Source: Syntrophaceticus sp050949745
GTDB lineage: Bacteria > Bacillota > DSM-12270 > Thermacetogeniales > Thermacetogeniaceae
Reading direction: 5' to 3'
Length of the DNA stretch: 64,000 nucleotides
NCBI GenBank assembly: GCA_050949745.1
Contig: JBMNGF010000021.1
Location: forward strand, 248,001-312,000
Part shown: piece after piece, positions 54,424 through 62,122 of the stretch
Numbering within the stretch: position 1 is the first letter of the stretch
How the letters are laid out: each line of letters opens with the position of its first letter
Program-made: the position numbers and the translations under genes
The notes under the pieces: model-generated
Seen by the model: only the letters and a program-made list of their open reading frames with translations
Told to the model about the DNA's origin: nothing
Database searches by the model: none

Positions 54424-54723
54424 GTCGGATGACCTAATCTCTCGGCCAGCATAGTATTTCGCTGCTGAATTTTCTTTCGGTATTTATTCCTTAGGTTCCT
54501 TAGGCTTCTTCAAAAATAATACGAGTGAGCATATGAGAAGACCGGCTATTGCAATATAAAATAATATTACGGATGCACCTCCTGTCTGCCATTACTGCAA
54601 TTTCCAAATCATATTAAAAACAGATCCACCTGCTAAGTGGACCGTTATTGAAGTACAATCAGACAGACATATATATTATACTATTTAATCCAATTAAATA
54701 ATACCAAACAATTGTTCCTTTGA
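54424..54723 (-). other. Gap with a possible single-helix peptide
   Basis: Minus strand, stop at 54484: VILFYIAIAGLLICSLVLFL then KKPKEPKE, one membrane helix with a charged tail, preceded by AGGAGGTG, but no standard start codon in a usable place. Near 54440 a short stretch (MLAERLGHPTLN) resembles the end of tyrosine recombinases. Both are weak. Confidence 0.3.
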
Positions 54724-55293
54724 TCAAAGCAACAAAAATCCCGTGTCCCTTAGAAATAGGGACACTATCCCGGACACATTGCAGGGCACCGGCACCCTGG
54801 CCGCCTTGCAGTGAAGGTTGTATTTCCTGTCTATTTTAGATTTTTGTATAGGTATATTTAAAAGGTCGTATTCAAGGCCTTGGTACATATAAAAGATTCT
54901 CGCTATAAGGGTTGGCAGGTCAGTACCTATATCACCTAAAGCCACAAGTCTTTCAGCAAATTTTAACCCATACCAACATCCTGGTGTCACAATAACATTT
55001 TGGCGCAGTTGCAAACGTCTTGAATCCGGTGTTGGTGTAACAGTAGTTTGGATGCTAGCGGCGCTGTTTCCTTCATAAACGTTGTTAGTAGTCATGGACA
55101 GATTTATACCTTCAGATCTCAATCCAAAACTCCAGTCAGAAAATACCTGTCTGGGTTCAACGCCGGGGATCTCAAAGCCCCCATTTTTGATGAGTTCTCC
55201 CGTTTCACAAAAACAGCTTGGCGGTAGACACTTTTCTTTAGCTTTAGAGGAAGTTTCATAATCTTCTAAATTAAAGTTCGGCCTTTTATGCAT
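54724..55293 (-). CDS. Hypothetical protein with a carbohydrate-binding-like (jelly-roll) domain
   Basis: 189 aa. After a Cys-rich N-terminus (CLPPSCFC), the segment ELIKNGGFEIPGVEPRQVFSDW and LQLRQNVIVTPGCWYGLKFAERL have the NGGFE...W / Q.v.v.pG..Y.L.f pattern of CBM-like beta-sandwich domains found in spore-coat and surface proteins. No signal peptide, which would fit a spore-surface role. The C-terminus (about 15 codons) runs through hairpin g and is probably not native. Confidence 0.55.
   Translation of the reverse strand: MHKRPNFNLEDYETSSKAKEKCLPPSCFCETGELIKNGGFEIPGVEPRQVFSDWSFGLRSEGINLSMTTNNVYEGNSAASIQTTVTPTPDSRRLQLRQNVIVTPGCWYGLKFAERLVALGDIGTDLPTLIARIFYMYQGLEYDLLNIPIQKSKIDRKYNLHCKAARVPVPCNVSGIVSLFLRDTGFLLL
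54743..54765 (+). repeat. Hairpin GTGTCCC / GGGACAC (looser relative of the 27-nt family)
   Basis: 7-bp perfect stem with a 9-nt loop; length and core differ from the six 27-mers. Overlaps the 3' end of the preceding hypothetical gene. Confidence 0.5.
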
Positions 55294-55434
55294 ATTGCAT
55301 CACTCCTTTCTACTGTATCATATGAAGGATTAACCTAAGTTGACATTATTTTCATTTATGTTATGTAAGATAGCTTAGATAAGTGTGCTGGCACCGTAGA
55401 GGATGCATAGCCCTTCTCCGCAAGGAAGCAAAAA

Positions 55435-55461
55435 GAAGCAAAAAAGAAATCCCTTTGCTTC
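55435..55461 (+). repeat. 27-nt hairpin element, copy f
   Basis: GAAGCAA, core AAAAGAAATCCCT, TTGCTTC; the left stem is itself duplicated 10 nt upstream (GAAGCAAAAA at 55425). Between the hypothetical gene and the sfsA terminator. Confidence 0.75.
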
Positions 55462-55469
55462 TTTCACAT

Positions 55470-55494
55470 AAAAAAAACCCTCTCATACAGAGGG
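55470..55494 (-). terminator. Rho-independent terminator of sfsA
   Basis: On the minus strand CCCTCT, loop GTATG, AGAGGG followed by eight Ts, 20 nt after the sfsA stop. Confidence 0.88.
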
Positions 55495-55513
55495 CAAGCT
55501 TTTATCTGGTGGA

Positions 55514-56200
55514 TTAACCCTTAATCTTTACATCAACAAATTTTCTGGCTCCAATACTATCTGGTTCAACTTCACAATCAAGGGCCATGATTTTAACCCC
55601 CTGTTGTTCGGCATTAATTAAGGCCTCCCCAAAAGCGGGGTGGGTTTTAATGTTCGGAGTAAAATAGAGTACATCTTTCATTTGTATGATAAAAAACAGA
55701 TAAGCCTCATAGCCATGCTCCAGAGAGTGGCAAAGATGGTTTAGATGTTTTATACCTCTATCGGTTGGGGCATCAGGAAATAAGGCTACACCCTCTTCTT
55801 CCAGCGTAACCCCCTTGACTTCCACCAGTATTTTTCTGAAATCACTTTCCAGGTAAAAATCCAGACGAGAGTTGCCATATTTAAACTCAGGTTTTATTGT
55901 GTTTATGTCTTGGAATAATTCGCTTTTGGCCAACCATCCTTGAAATACTTTATTAGGTGCCTGACTGTCGATATTGATAATCTTTTTGTCCTTATATACT
56001 GCAATTAAATCATATTTGGTTTTCCGCTTAGGGTTATTTACCTCTTGAATTACAATATCTGCATTAGGTATTAACAGCTCCCGACACCTGCCGGTGTTTT
56101 TAATATGGCATATTTCGGGTCGGCCATCAACTATAATATGAGCTATAAACCTGTTAGGACGGGATAGGAATTTTGCAGGTTTTATGTTTTTATACTTCAT
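55514..56200 (-). CDS. sfsA: SfsA family protein (sugar fermentation stimulation protein homologue)
   Basis: 228 aa. N-terminal OB-like part (RPNRFIAHIIVDG ... CHIKNTGRCRELLIP) and a restriction-endonuclease-like fold with LDFYLESDFRKILVEVKGVTL and FPDAPTDRGIKHLNHL: the D/E-x-K nuclease-type core of SfsA is intact. Role in vivo is not established. Followed by its own terminator. Confidence 0.93.
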   Translation of the reverse strand: MKYKNIKPAKFLSRPNRFIAHIIVDGRPEICHIKNTGRCRELLIPNADIVIQEVNNPKRKTKYDLIAVYKDKKIINIDSQAPNKVFQGWLAKSELFQDINTIKPEFKYGNSRLDFYLESDFRKILVEVKGVTLEEEGVALFPDAPTDRGIKHLNHLCHSLEHGYEAYLFFIIQMKDVLYFTPNIKTHPAFGEALINAEQQGVKIMALDCEVEPDSIGARKFVDVKIKG

Positions 56201-56330
56201 ATGCTTTTTTGCTCAAGCTTCTGTAAAGAGTCGGCTTCCATGCTGCAGACATATAGGCATCAATTTCTCTCCCCCCATACACTCCCAAATTCTCCTGTAC
56301 TGCGTCACCCATATTATAGCTTTTTCCCAT
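56190..56330 (-). pseudogene. Unidentified short coding scrap upstream of sfsA
   Basis: 46 codons (MGKSYNMGDAVQENLGVYGG..IDAYMSAAWKPTLYRSLSKKA) ending over the sfsA start codon. Protein-like but no family recognised; may be a genuine tiny gene translationally coupled to sfsA. Confidence 0.3.
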
Positions 56331-56389
56331 TATAAAAAAATTGATATGCCAAGAACTGTAGACGGCAGTGAAGAGCAAGACAATGGTTG

Positions 56390-56938
56390 CTACTTAACGT
56401 AGTTCACCGTGCCTCTTTCGGTTCGTTCACCACTGAACTTGTTTTCCGCCGCAGGGTAGCCCACGATAATGGCGCATTGTACCGTATAGCCTTTCGGTAC
56501 GCCGGCTTCCTTGGCCAAATCTAAATTGTTGTTTTTATTCAATACCCAGCATGGAGAGACGAGAAAGCATGATCCCAAACCTAATCCGGTAGCCTCTAGT
56601 AGCATATTTTCCGCTGCTAGAGCGGTATTGGCCGCATTGAATGGCAGTTTCTCCGCTCCGGAAAAAAGGATCAATACCGGGGCTCCGTAAAGAGGTTCAT
56701 AGCCGGGAAGAGATGCACGTTCTTTGGCAAAGCCTTCGCTGGCCAGCATAAACTTTTTTGTTTCGTCATTTATTTTTTGACGAAGTTCACTGTTTAGAAT
56801 AACAGAAATTTGAAACTCACCCGCATTGGGCGCCCAGCGGCCAGCTTCAATGATTTGGTCCAAGAGATCATTGGGAATAGGCTTGTCCAGATAGGCTCTT
56901 ATGCTTTTTCGCTCCATTATTGCTTCCGATACATTCAT
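56390..56938 (-). CDS. Nitroreductase family protein
   Basis: About 182 aa FMN-dependent oxidoreductase. N-terminal MERKSIRAYLDKPIPNDLLDQII with the FMN phosphate-binding RKSIR, WAPNAGEFQISVIL, then AAENMLLEATGLGLGSCFL and IVGYPAA, all family hallmarks. Electron donor and substrate unknown. ATG 56938 (MNVSEAI) is preferred; a start three codons earlier is possible. Confidence 0.92.
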   Translation of the reverse strand: MNVSEAIMERKSIRAYLDKPIPNDLLDQIIEAGRWAPNAGEFQISVILNSELRQKINDETKKFMLASEGFAKERASLPGYEPLYGAPVLILFSGAEKLPFNAANTALAAENMLLEATGLGLGSCFLVSPCWVLNKNNNLDLAKEAGVPKGYTVQCAIIVGYPAAENKFSGERTERGTVNYVK

Positions 56939-57110
56939 GTTCAACACCCTTTTTTAATTTATTTGTTTCTCTAATTATACCAGATTCAATATGGATCTCC
57001 ATATGCTCCCTGAATAACTCAGGGCTGACGCATCAGAAATCGCCGCATATCTATTCTGCTAAGTCCCCCCTCTCGTTCTTTTCTTGTCGTAGTTTTTATT
57101 ATATATTTTT

Positions 57111-57137
57111 GTGGCAAACGAAACGTCCCCTTGCCAC
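57111..57137 (+). repeat. 27-nt hairpin element, copy e
   Basis: GTGGCAA, core ACGAAACGTCCCC, TTGCCAC. Two bases separate it from the rubrerythrin stop codon. Confidence 0.85.
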
Positions 57138-57139
57138 TT

Positions 57140-57799
57140 TTAGTAATTCTCTTTACGCACCTCAAAGTATGATTGGGAATGCTTGCATACCGGACATACT
57201 TCCGGAGCTTTTTTGCCCATTACAAGATGACCGCAGACACGGCATTCCCACATGGTTTCTTCACCTTTTTCAAATACCTGCTGCATCTCTACATTGTTTA
57301 ATAATGCCCGATAACGCTCTTCATGTGCCTTTTCAACGTCAGCGACTCTGCGGAACCTTGCAGCCAATGCTTTAAAGCCTTCATCCTCGGCATCCTTGGC
57401 AAAGCGGGCATACATATCAGTCCATTCATAATTTTCACCCTCGGCGGCTTGCAAGAGGTTCTCTGCTGTGTTTCCTAGATTACCGAGCTCTTCAAACCAT
57501 ATGCGAGCATGTTCCTGTTCATTTCTTGCTGTTTTTAAAAAGATCTCTGACAAATGTTCATAGCCTTCTCTTTGAGCAATATTGGCAAAATACGTATACT
57601 TGTTTCGGGCCTGACTTTCACCTGAAAAGGCTTCCATAAGATTTTTCTCTGTCTTTGTTCCGGCATACTTATTGACTGATTCTGACTCCTCATCTACTAA
57701 AACAAACTTCGATGCCGGTTGTTTACATCTAGGACATTTAAAGTCCTCCGGCAATTCTCCCTCATGGATATAACCGCAAACAGAACAACGATATTTCAT
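57140..57799 (-). CDS. Rubrerythrin with rubredoxin domains at both ends
   Basis: 219 aa, non-haem iron peroxidase reducing H2O2 in anaerobes. N-terminal rubredoxin (CSVCGYIH ... CPRCKQ, residues about 5-26), four-helix diiron domain (FSGESQARNKYTYFA, ARNEQEHARIW, DVEKAHEERY) and a C-terminal rubredoxin (CRVCGHLV ... CPVCKHSQSYF). Classical rubrerythrin has only the C-terminal and reverse rubrerythrin only the N-terminal one. A 10-4-10 palindrome about 57 bp upstream of the start is the likely peroxide-sensor operator. Hairpin e follows. Confidence 0.93.
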   Translation of the reverse strand: MKYRCSVCGYIHEGELPEDFKCPRCKQPASKFVLVDEESESVNKYAGTKTEKNLMEAFSGESQARNKYTYFANIAQREGYEHLSEIFLKTARNEQEHARIWFEELGNLGNTAENLLQAAEGENYEWTDMYARFAKDAEDEGFKALAARFRRVADVEKAHEERYRALLNNVEMQQVFEKGEETMWECRVCGHLVMGKKAPEVCPVCKHSQSYFEVRKENY

Positions 57800-57855
57800 T
57801 TTTTCATCCTCCTCTGATTTAATATTATCGTCTCAAAAATATTTTCGTTATTAAC

Positions 57856-57879
57856 AATCATTACAATGATGTAATGATT
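57856..57879. promoter_or_regulatory. Palindromic operator upstream of rubrerythrin
   Basis: Perfect inverted repeat AATCATTACA-ATGA-TGTAATGATT. The A/T-rich, TTACAAT-type sequence is in the style of PerR/Fur-family sites, though the spacing is not the standard 7-1-7 PerR box. Confidence 0.65.
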
Positions 57880-58506
57880 ACAATTGATTATATTGTTTTA
57901 AACTCCCTTTGTCAACAAGATGATAAATAATTATCCGCAAAGGGGCTGTTGAGTTAAGAGCTGTTAATAAACTTCCCAATATCCAAATAGTAATTGCAAT
58001 AACTGTGCCAGCCCCCATTTTGACCATAGATTGGGCTCCCAGTGGTCAAAGCTTTTTTACCTATAATATATTTATGGATAATGGAAGCAGGTTTTTATTG
58101 CTCTAATACGAGTAATGATACAGCAAAGTTGAACAGTATATCCAGCAATATTCCTGCCTACAGTGAGACGCGAGAACTGTCCCCGTATCTCACTTCAAGA
58201 ATTAGTGCACAATGCAGGAATTTTACCATAGTTGGCGAATTAACTCTATTAAAACCAATTCTCCGAGTTCAGTGTCCTGAGGCAGTTGCTATGGACGTTG
58301 AACCGACAGGTGTGCCCGGAAACAGGCATGCCTCCCAATGCGGAAAGGGGATTACGGCAGAGAGTTGTTTGCCGGGGTATTTCTTTCTGCATCCCGGTTT
58401 TATCCAAATGCTTTAGAGGAGTTCATCGATTGAATTTCTTCTTCAGCAAACAAATATTCAATAAGGAGCATTCCTGTAATGAATAAAAAAGCTGATTGAA
58501 AAAAGA
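57880..58506. other. Degenerate region between rubrerythrin and IS110
   Basis: Two overlapping plus-strand frames (58042-58416 and 58286-58486) lack ribosome sites and family resemblance. Contains hairpin h. Nothing else recognised. Confidence 0.5.
58163..58193 (+). repeat. Hairpin GTGAGA / TCTCAC with GAACTGTCCCC core (relative of the 27-nt family)
   Basis: 31 nt. The core GAGAACTGTCCCCGT resembles the GAACGTCCCC loop of the 27-mers, with a different stem. Confidence 0.6.
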
Positions 58507-58573
58507 AGTACCTCCTGCTAGCATACGAGGTGTCTGCCAAAGAGCACGACCCTTAAATAGCAGAGGAGGTACT
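58507..58573 (+). promoter_or_regulatory. Hairpin sequestering the IS110 transposase ribosome site
   Basis: AGTACCTCC pairs with GGAGGTACT, then TGCTA with TAGCA across a 2-nt bulge; loop 37 nt. The ribosome site GAGGAGGT (58565-58570) lies in the 3' arm, just before ATG 58577. Confidence 0.7.
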
Positions 58574-58576
58574 AAC

Positions 58577-59860
58577 ATGAAGTATACCCAAAACAAAAAG
58601 ATTGAGCAAGTCAATGAATCAACACTAATTATCGGAGCAGATATTGCAAAACAAAAACACATTGCCAGAGCTCAAGATTTCCGCGGAATAGAGTTTGGCA
58701 GAGCACTAACCTTTGACAACAGCCGGGATGGTTTTATCAAACTTTTAAACTGGATCAAAAACCTGAAAGAAGAGCAAGATAAGCAGCAAGTAATTTTTGG
58801 CATAGAACCTACCGGCCAGTATTGGCTGCCGCTGGCACAGTTTTTAAGGCAACACGGCATCAAAATAGTTTTGGTTAACCCATTACATGTAAAGAAAAGT
58901 AAAGAACTAGACGACAATTCACCGACTAAAAATGATGTTAAAGACGCCCGAGTAATTGCCCAACTAGTAAAGGACGGGCGGTACTCTGAACCAAATATAC
59001 CCACCGAAATTTATGCTGAACTTCGAGTGGGAATGAACATGCGAGACCGCTTGATAGAAGACATGCAATGCATAAAAGGGCGGATTGACAATTGGCTTGA
59101 CCGTTATTTTCCCGAATTCAATACAGTCTTTAGAAGCTGGGAGGGCAAAGCGGCACTATTAACCCTAGAGTCCTTCCCACTACCGCAAGAGATCACGGAT
59201 AAAGGTATAGAAGGCATATTAGAGTGTTGGAAACAAGAAATTAAGCGAGCAGTGGGAAAGAAACGGGCGGTAGAGTTATTGGAAGCAGCTAAAGAAAGCA
59301 TTGGGCTTACTGAGGGGTTAATTATGGCAAGGCAGGAACTCAAGACCCTTCTGAGCCAATACAGCGTGCTTAAGCGGGAAATAGAACAGCTAATGGAACA
59401 AATAGAAAACATCCTTAAAGAGATACCAGGCACACAAGAAATGATGACAATTCCTGGTGTAGGCATAGTCACAGTAGCAGGCTTTCTGGCGGAGGTGGGT
59501 AATCTTGAAAACTACCATCACCCCCGGCAGATACAGAAGCTGGCAGGGTTAAACTTAAAGGAAAACAGCTCCGGTAAGCATAAAGGGCAAACCCGTATCA
59601 CTAAAAGAGGTCGCCCGCGCTTAAGGGCACTGCTTTACAAGTGCACCATGCCATTAGTAGCAAAGAATCCCGAATTTAAAGCCCTGCATTGCTACTATAC
59701 AACACGGATAGAAAACCCGCTTAAGAAAAAACAGTCGTTGATAGCTCTAAGTTGTAAGTTAATTCGAGTGTTGTTTGCTCTTGGTAAGAAGAAGACATCC
59801 TACGATGGCAGGAAGTTATTAAAAGACAGCTCAATAATTTTATTACAGGAAGCAGCTTAA
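58577..59860 (+). mobile_element. IS110-family transposase (DEDD, Transposase_20)
   Basis: 428 aa. N-terminal RuvC-like DEDD domain: IIGADIAKQKH (Asp), FGIEPTGQYW (Glu), SPTKNDVKDARVIAQLV (Asp, Asp). A central coiled coil (EIEQLMEQIENILKEIPGTQ) leads to Transposase_20 with IPGVGIVTVAGFLAEVG and the catalytic-Ser region GLNLKENSSGKHKGQTRITKR. These enzymes excise and insert a circular element guided by a bridge RNA. The gene is intact. The long non-coding stretch after it is a candidate RNA-coding end. Confidence 0.93.
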
Positions 59861-60170
59861 AAACAAACAATATTATTTTACAGGCGAATACTTAGTTTAA
59901 AGGACTTAGAAAACCATAACCATTGACAATAGGAGCACGGAGCAGCCAGGTACTATACAATCCATACGGGCAAAGACCCTGCTAAGGAGCATAAACTGGC
60001 CTCCATCCCTGGATAGGTAGAACGAAGGAATGTACAGGGCCAATTGGACCCGGTGAGACATGGGAGGGTAAACCGCCAAGGGAGATGTGGAGATCCAATG
60101 TGCCGACATATTTTACCACAAAGTAAGACCCTTGAGGGAAGGCACCCCATGCTTACATAATATTGTATAT
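59861..60170 (+). ncRNA. Candidate bridge-RNA end of the IS110 element
   Basis: About 300 nt of non-coding, locally GC-rich, structured sequence between the transposase stop and the A/T-rich formate-dehydrogenase promoter region. Several self-complementary pieces are visible (GGGCCAATTGGACCC; ATCC/GGAT in CATCCCTGGATAGG; CATGGGAGGG downstream). IS110 family members carry their guide RNA in such an end. Boundaries and strand are inferred. Confidence 0.4.
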
Positions 60171-60266
60171 CTTCAAAATCTATCTATCTCTTAATTAATC
60201 AATGATTATGAAATTCTAAGAATAAGCGAGTATACGTAAGAAAAACTTATTTTATAGAGGGAGGGA
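60171..60266 (+). other. AT-rich leader before the formate dehydrogenase-like gene
   Basis: Right flank of the IS110 element; holds the ribosome site GAGGGAGGG. No operator recognised. Confidence 0.4.
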
Positions 60267-61991
60267 ATGAAAGTGGAACTCGTCAAGCTAACCATTGACG
60301 GGAATGAGGTTCAGGTTCCCAAAGGGACCATGGTTCTGGAGGCAGCAGAACAGATAGGAATCCATATCCCCAGGCTCTGTCACGATCCGGACCTGAGTAA
60401 TGTAGGTGCCTGCCGCCTTTGTATAGTGGAAATTGAAGGAAGGAAGAATCTTCCCGCTTCCTGTGTCACAGAAGTAACCAATGATATGGTGGTGCGCACC
60501 AACACACCGGCGGTCATGGAAGCGCGTAAAACCGTTTTGGAACTGCTGCTTGCCAATCACCCGGTAGACTGCCTCACCTGTGAAAGGTTAGGGGAATGCA
60601 CACTGGCCAAATACTGCTATGAATATGGCGTTCTCAAGAGCCCCTTCGAAGGTGAACATCATGATTACGAACTGGAAACAGACAACCCTTTTATTATCCG
60701 TGACATGAACAAATGCATCCTCTGCGGCCGCTGTATCCGGGCTTGTGCAGAGATCACTGGAAAGGACATCATCGATTTTTCCTACCGTGGCTTTAACACC
60801 AGGGTGGCGCCTTTTGGTAACACAACCTTAGGCGAATCAGATTGCATCTACTGCGGAAATTGCATAGCTTTCTGTCCCGTCGGTGCTCTGTCTGAAAAAC
60901 AGATGCAGAATGTGGGCCGCCGTTGGGATTTAAGAAAGGTCAAAACCACCTGTACTTTCTGTGCAACAGGGTGTACCTTTGACCTGCGCGTCAAGGATGG
61001 CAAGGTCGTGGGGGTGACCTCCAATCCGGATAATACAGTCAATGGACGCGCACTATGCATCAGAGGTCGATTCGGTACACGTGACTTTATTCACAGTGAC
61101 AAGCGGCTGACAACTCCTCTTATTCGAAAAGATGGCAAGCTTGTTCCCGCAACCTGGGATGAAGCATTGGAACTAGTCGCCGGACGCCTCACAGAGATAA
61201 CGAAACAAAACGGGCCAAATTCTTTCGCAGCTTTAAGTTCCGCCAGATTTACCAATGAAGAAATCTATCTCTTTCAGAAGTTCGCCAGGGCAGTGATCGG
61301 CACAAATAACATCGACCACTATCCCAGTCCCTGCCACGGTGCCATGTACCGTGAAGAAACCTTTTGCAGTGATGCCGTCTGTGAGTGTGAAGGCTTAGCA
61401 ACACTTCGCTGCCAGAATAACTTGCAGGGTGCCAGCGATATGGGTGCCAAGGGCGGATTACTTTCAGGTTACCAGAGGGTGGATCAGCAGGACGTAATTG
61501 CCAAATATGAGGAAGCCTGGGGTGCCTCCTTACCGGAAGAAGTTGGTTTAACCCTAGCCGAGATGTTCGAGCACGCCAATCAGGGAGATGTGAAGGCGAT
61601 GTACATCATGGGCGAAAACCCCGTGCTCTCCGATTCTAACAGTGAACTGGTCAAGTCGGCACTGGAAAATCTGGAATTCCTAGTCGTTCATGACCTTTTC
61701 CTGACAGAAACAGCAGAATACGCAGATGTGGTCTTACCGGCTGCCAGTTTTGCAGAGACCGATGGCACCTTTACAAACAACAAGCGCCGGGTTCAGAGAG
61801 TGCGCAAGGCCATCGACCCGATTCCGGGCAAAACCAACTGGCAGACCATTATCGACCTGAGTGCCAGGATGGGTTACCAGATGGGCTACCCGAATCCCGA
61901 GGAGATCTTTACAGAAATGGTTTCTTTAGCTCCCCTGTTCTCTCGCTTTAACTACAAAGAGATCGACGAAAAGGGTATGGAATGGCCATAA
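60267..61991 (+). CDS. Formate dehydrogenase alpha-like protein with an internal deletion and lost C-terminus
   Basis: 574 aa; full FdhF-type proteins are near 890. N-terminal domains are complete: 2Fe-2S (CHDPDLSNVGACRLC), His-Cys cluster (HPVDCLTCERLGEC), two 4Fe-4S motifs (CILCGRCIRAC, CIYCGNCIAFC) and the molybdopterin 4Fe-4S motif (CTFCATGC ... RALCIRGRFG). At NNIDHYPSPCHG, where the molybdopterin core should begin, about 25 odd residues (GAMYREETFCSDAVCECEG) replace some 200 residues, and homology resumes at QNNLQGASDMGAK. The protein then stops at KGMEWP, before the family's C-terminal domain. Electron-transfer part may fold; catalysis is very unlikely. Probably a pseudogene or a repurposed ferredoxin-like subunit. 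Confidence 0.8.
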   Translation: MKVELVKLTIDGNEVQVPKGTMVLEAAEQIGIHIPRLCHDPDLSNVGACRLCIVEIEGRKNLPASCVTEVTNDMVVRTNTPAVMEARKTVLELLLANHPVDCLTCERLGECTLAKYCYEYGVLKSPFEGEHHDYELETDNPFIIRDMNKCILCGRCIRACAEITGKDIIDFSYRGFNTRVAPFGNTTLGESDCIYCGNCIAFCPVGALSEKQMQNVGRRWDLRKVKTTCTFCATGCTFDLRVKDGKVVGVTSNPDNTVNGRALCIRGRFGTRDFIHSDKRLTTPLIRKDGKLVPATWDEALELVAGRLTEITKQNGPNSFAALSSARFTNEEIYLFQKFARAVIGTNNIDHYPSPCHGAMYREETFCSDAVCECEGLATLRCQNNLQGASDMGAKGGLLSGYQRVDQQDVIAKYEEAWGASLPEEVGLTLAEMFEHANQGDVKAMYIMGENPVLSDSNSELVKSALENLEFLVVHDLFLTETAEYADVVLPAASFAETDGTFTNNKRRVQRVRKAIDPIPGKTNWQTIIDLSARMGYQMGYPNPEEIFTEMVSLAPLFSRFNYKEIDEKGMEWP

Positions 61992-62122
61992 AGTGCCATT
62001 GCCCCATATGGTGACGGATATTTTCAATTGGAAAAACAACATCGGGTGGGATAACCCCACCCGATACTTATTTGCGCTTCTATATTACCAGCGGTAGTCC
62101 TGGACTTTGTGAGCAGCAATAT

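Noticed and set aside
53125..55400. TGGCACCG at about 53133 and 55390 as -24 elements
   Set aside because: No TTGC at the correct spacing in either case.
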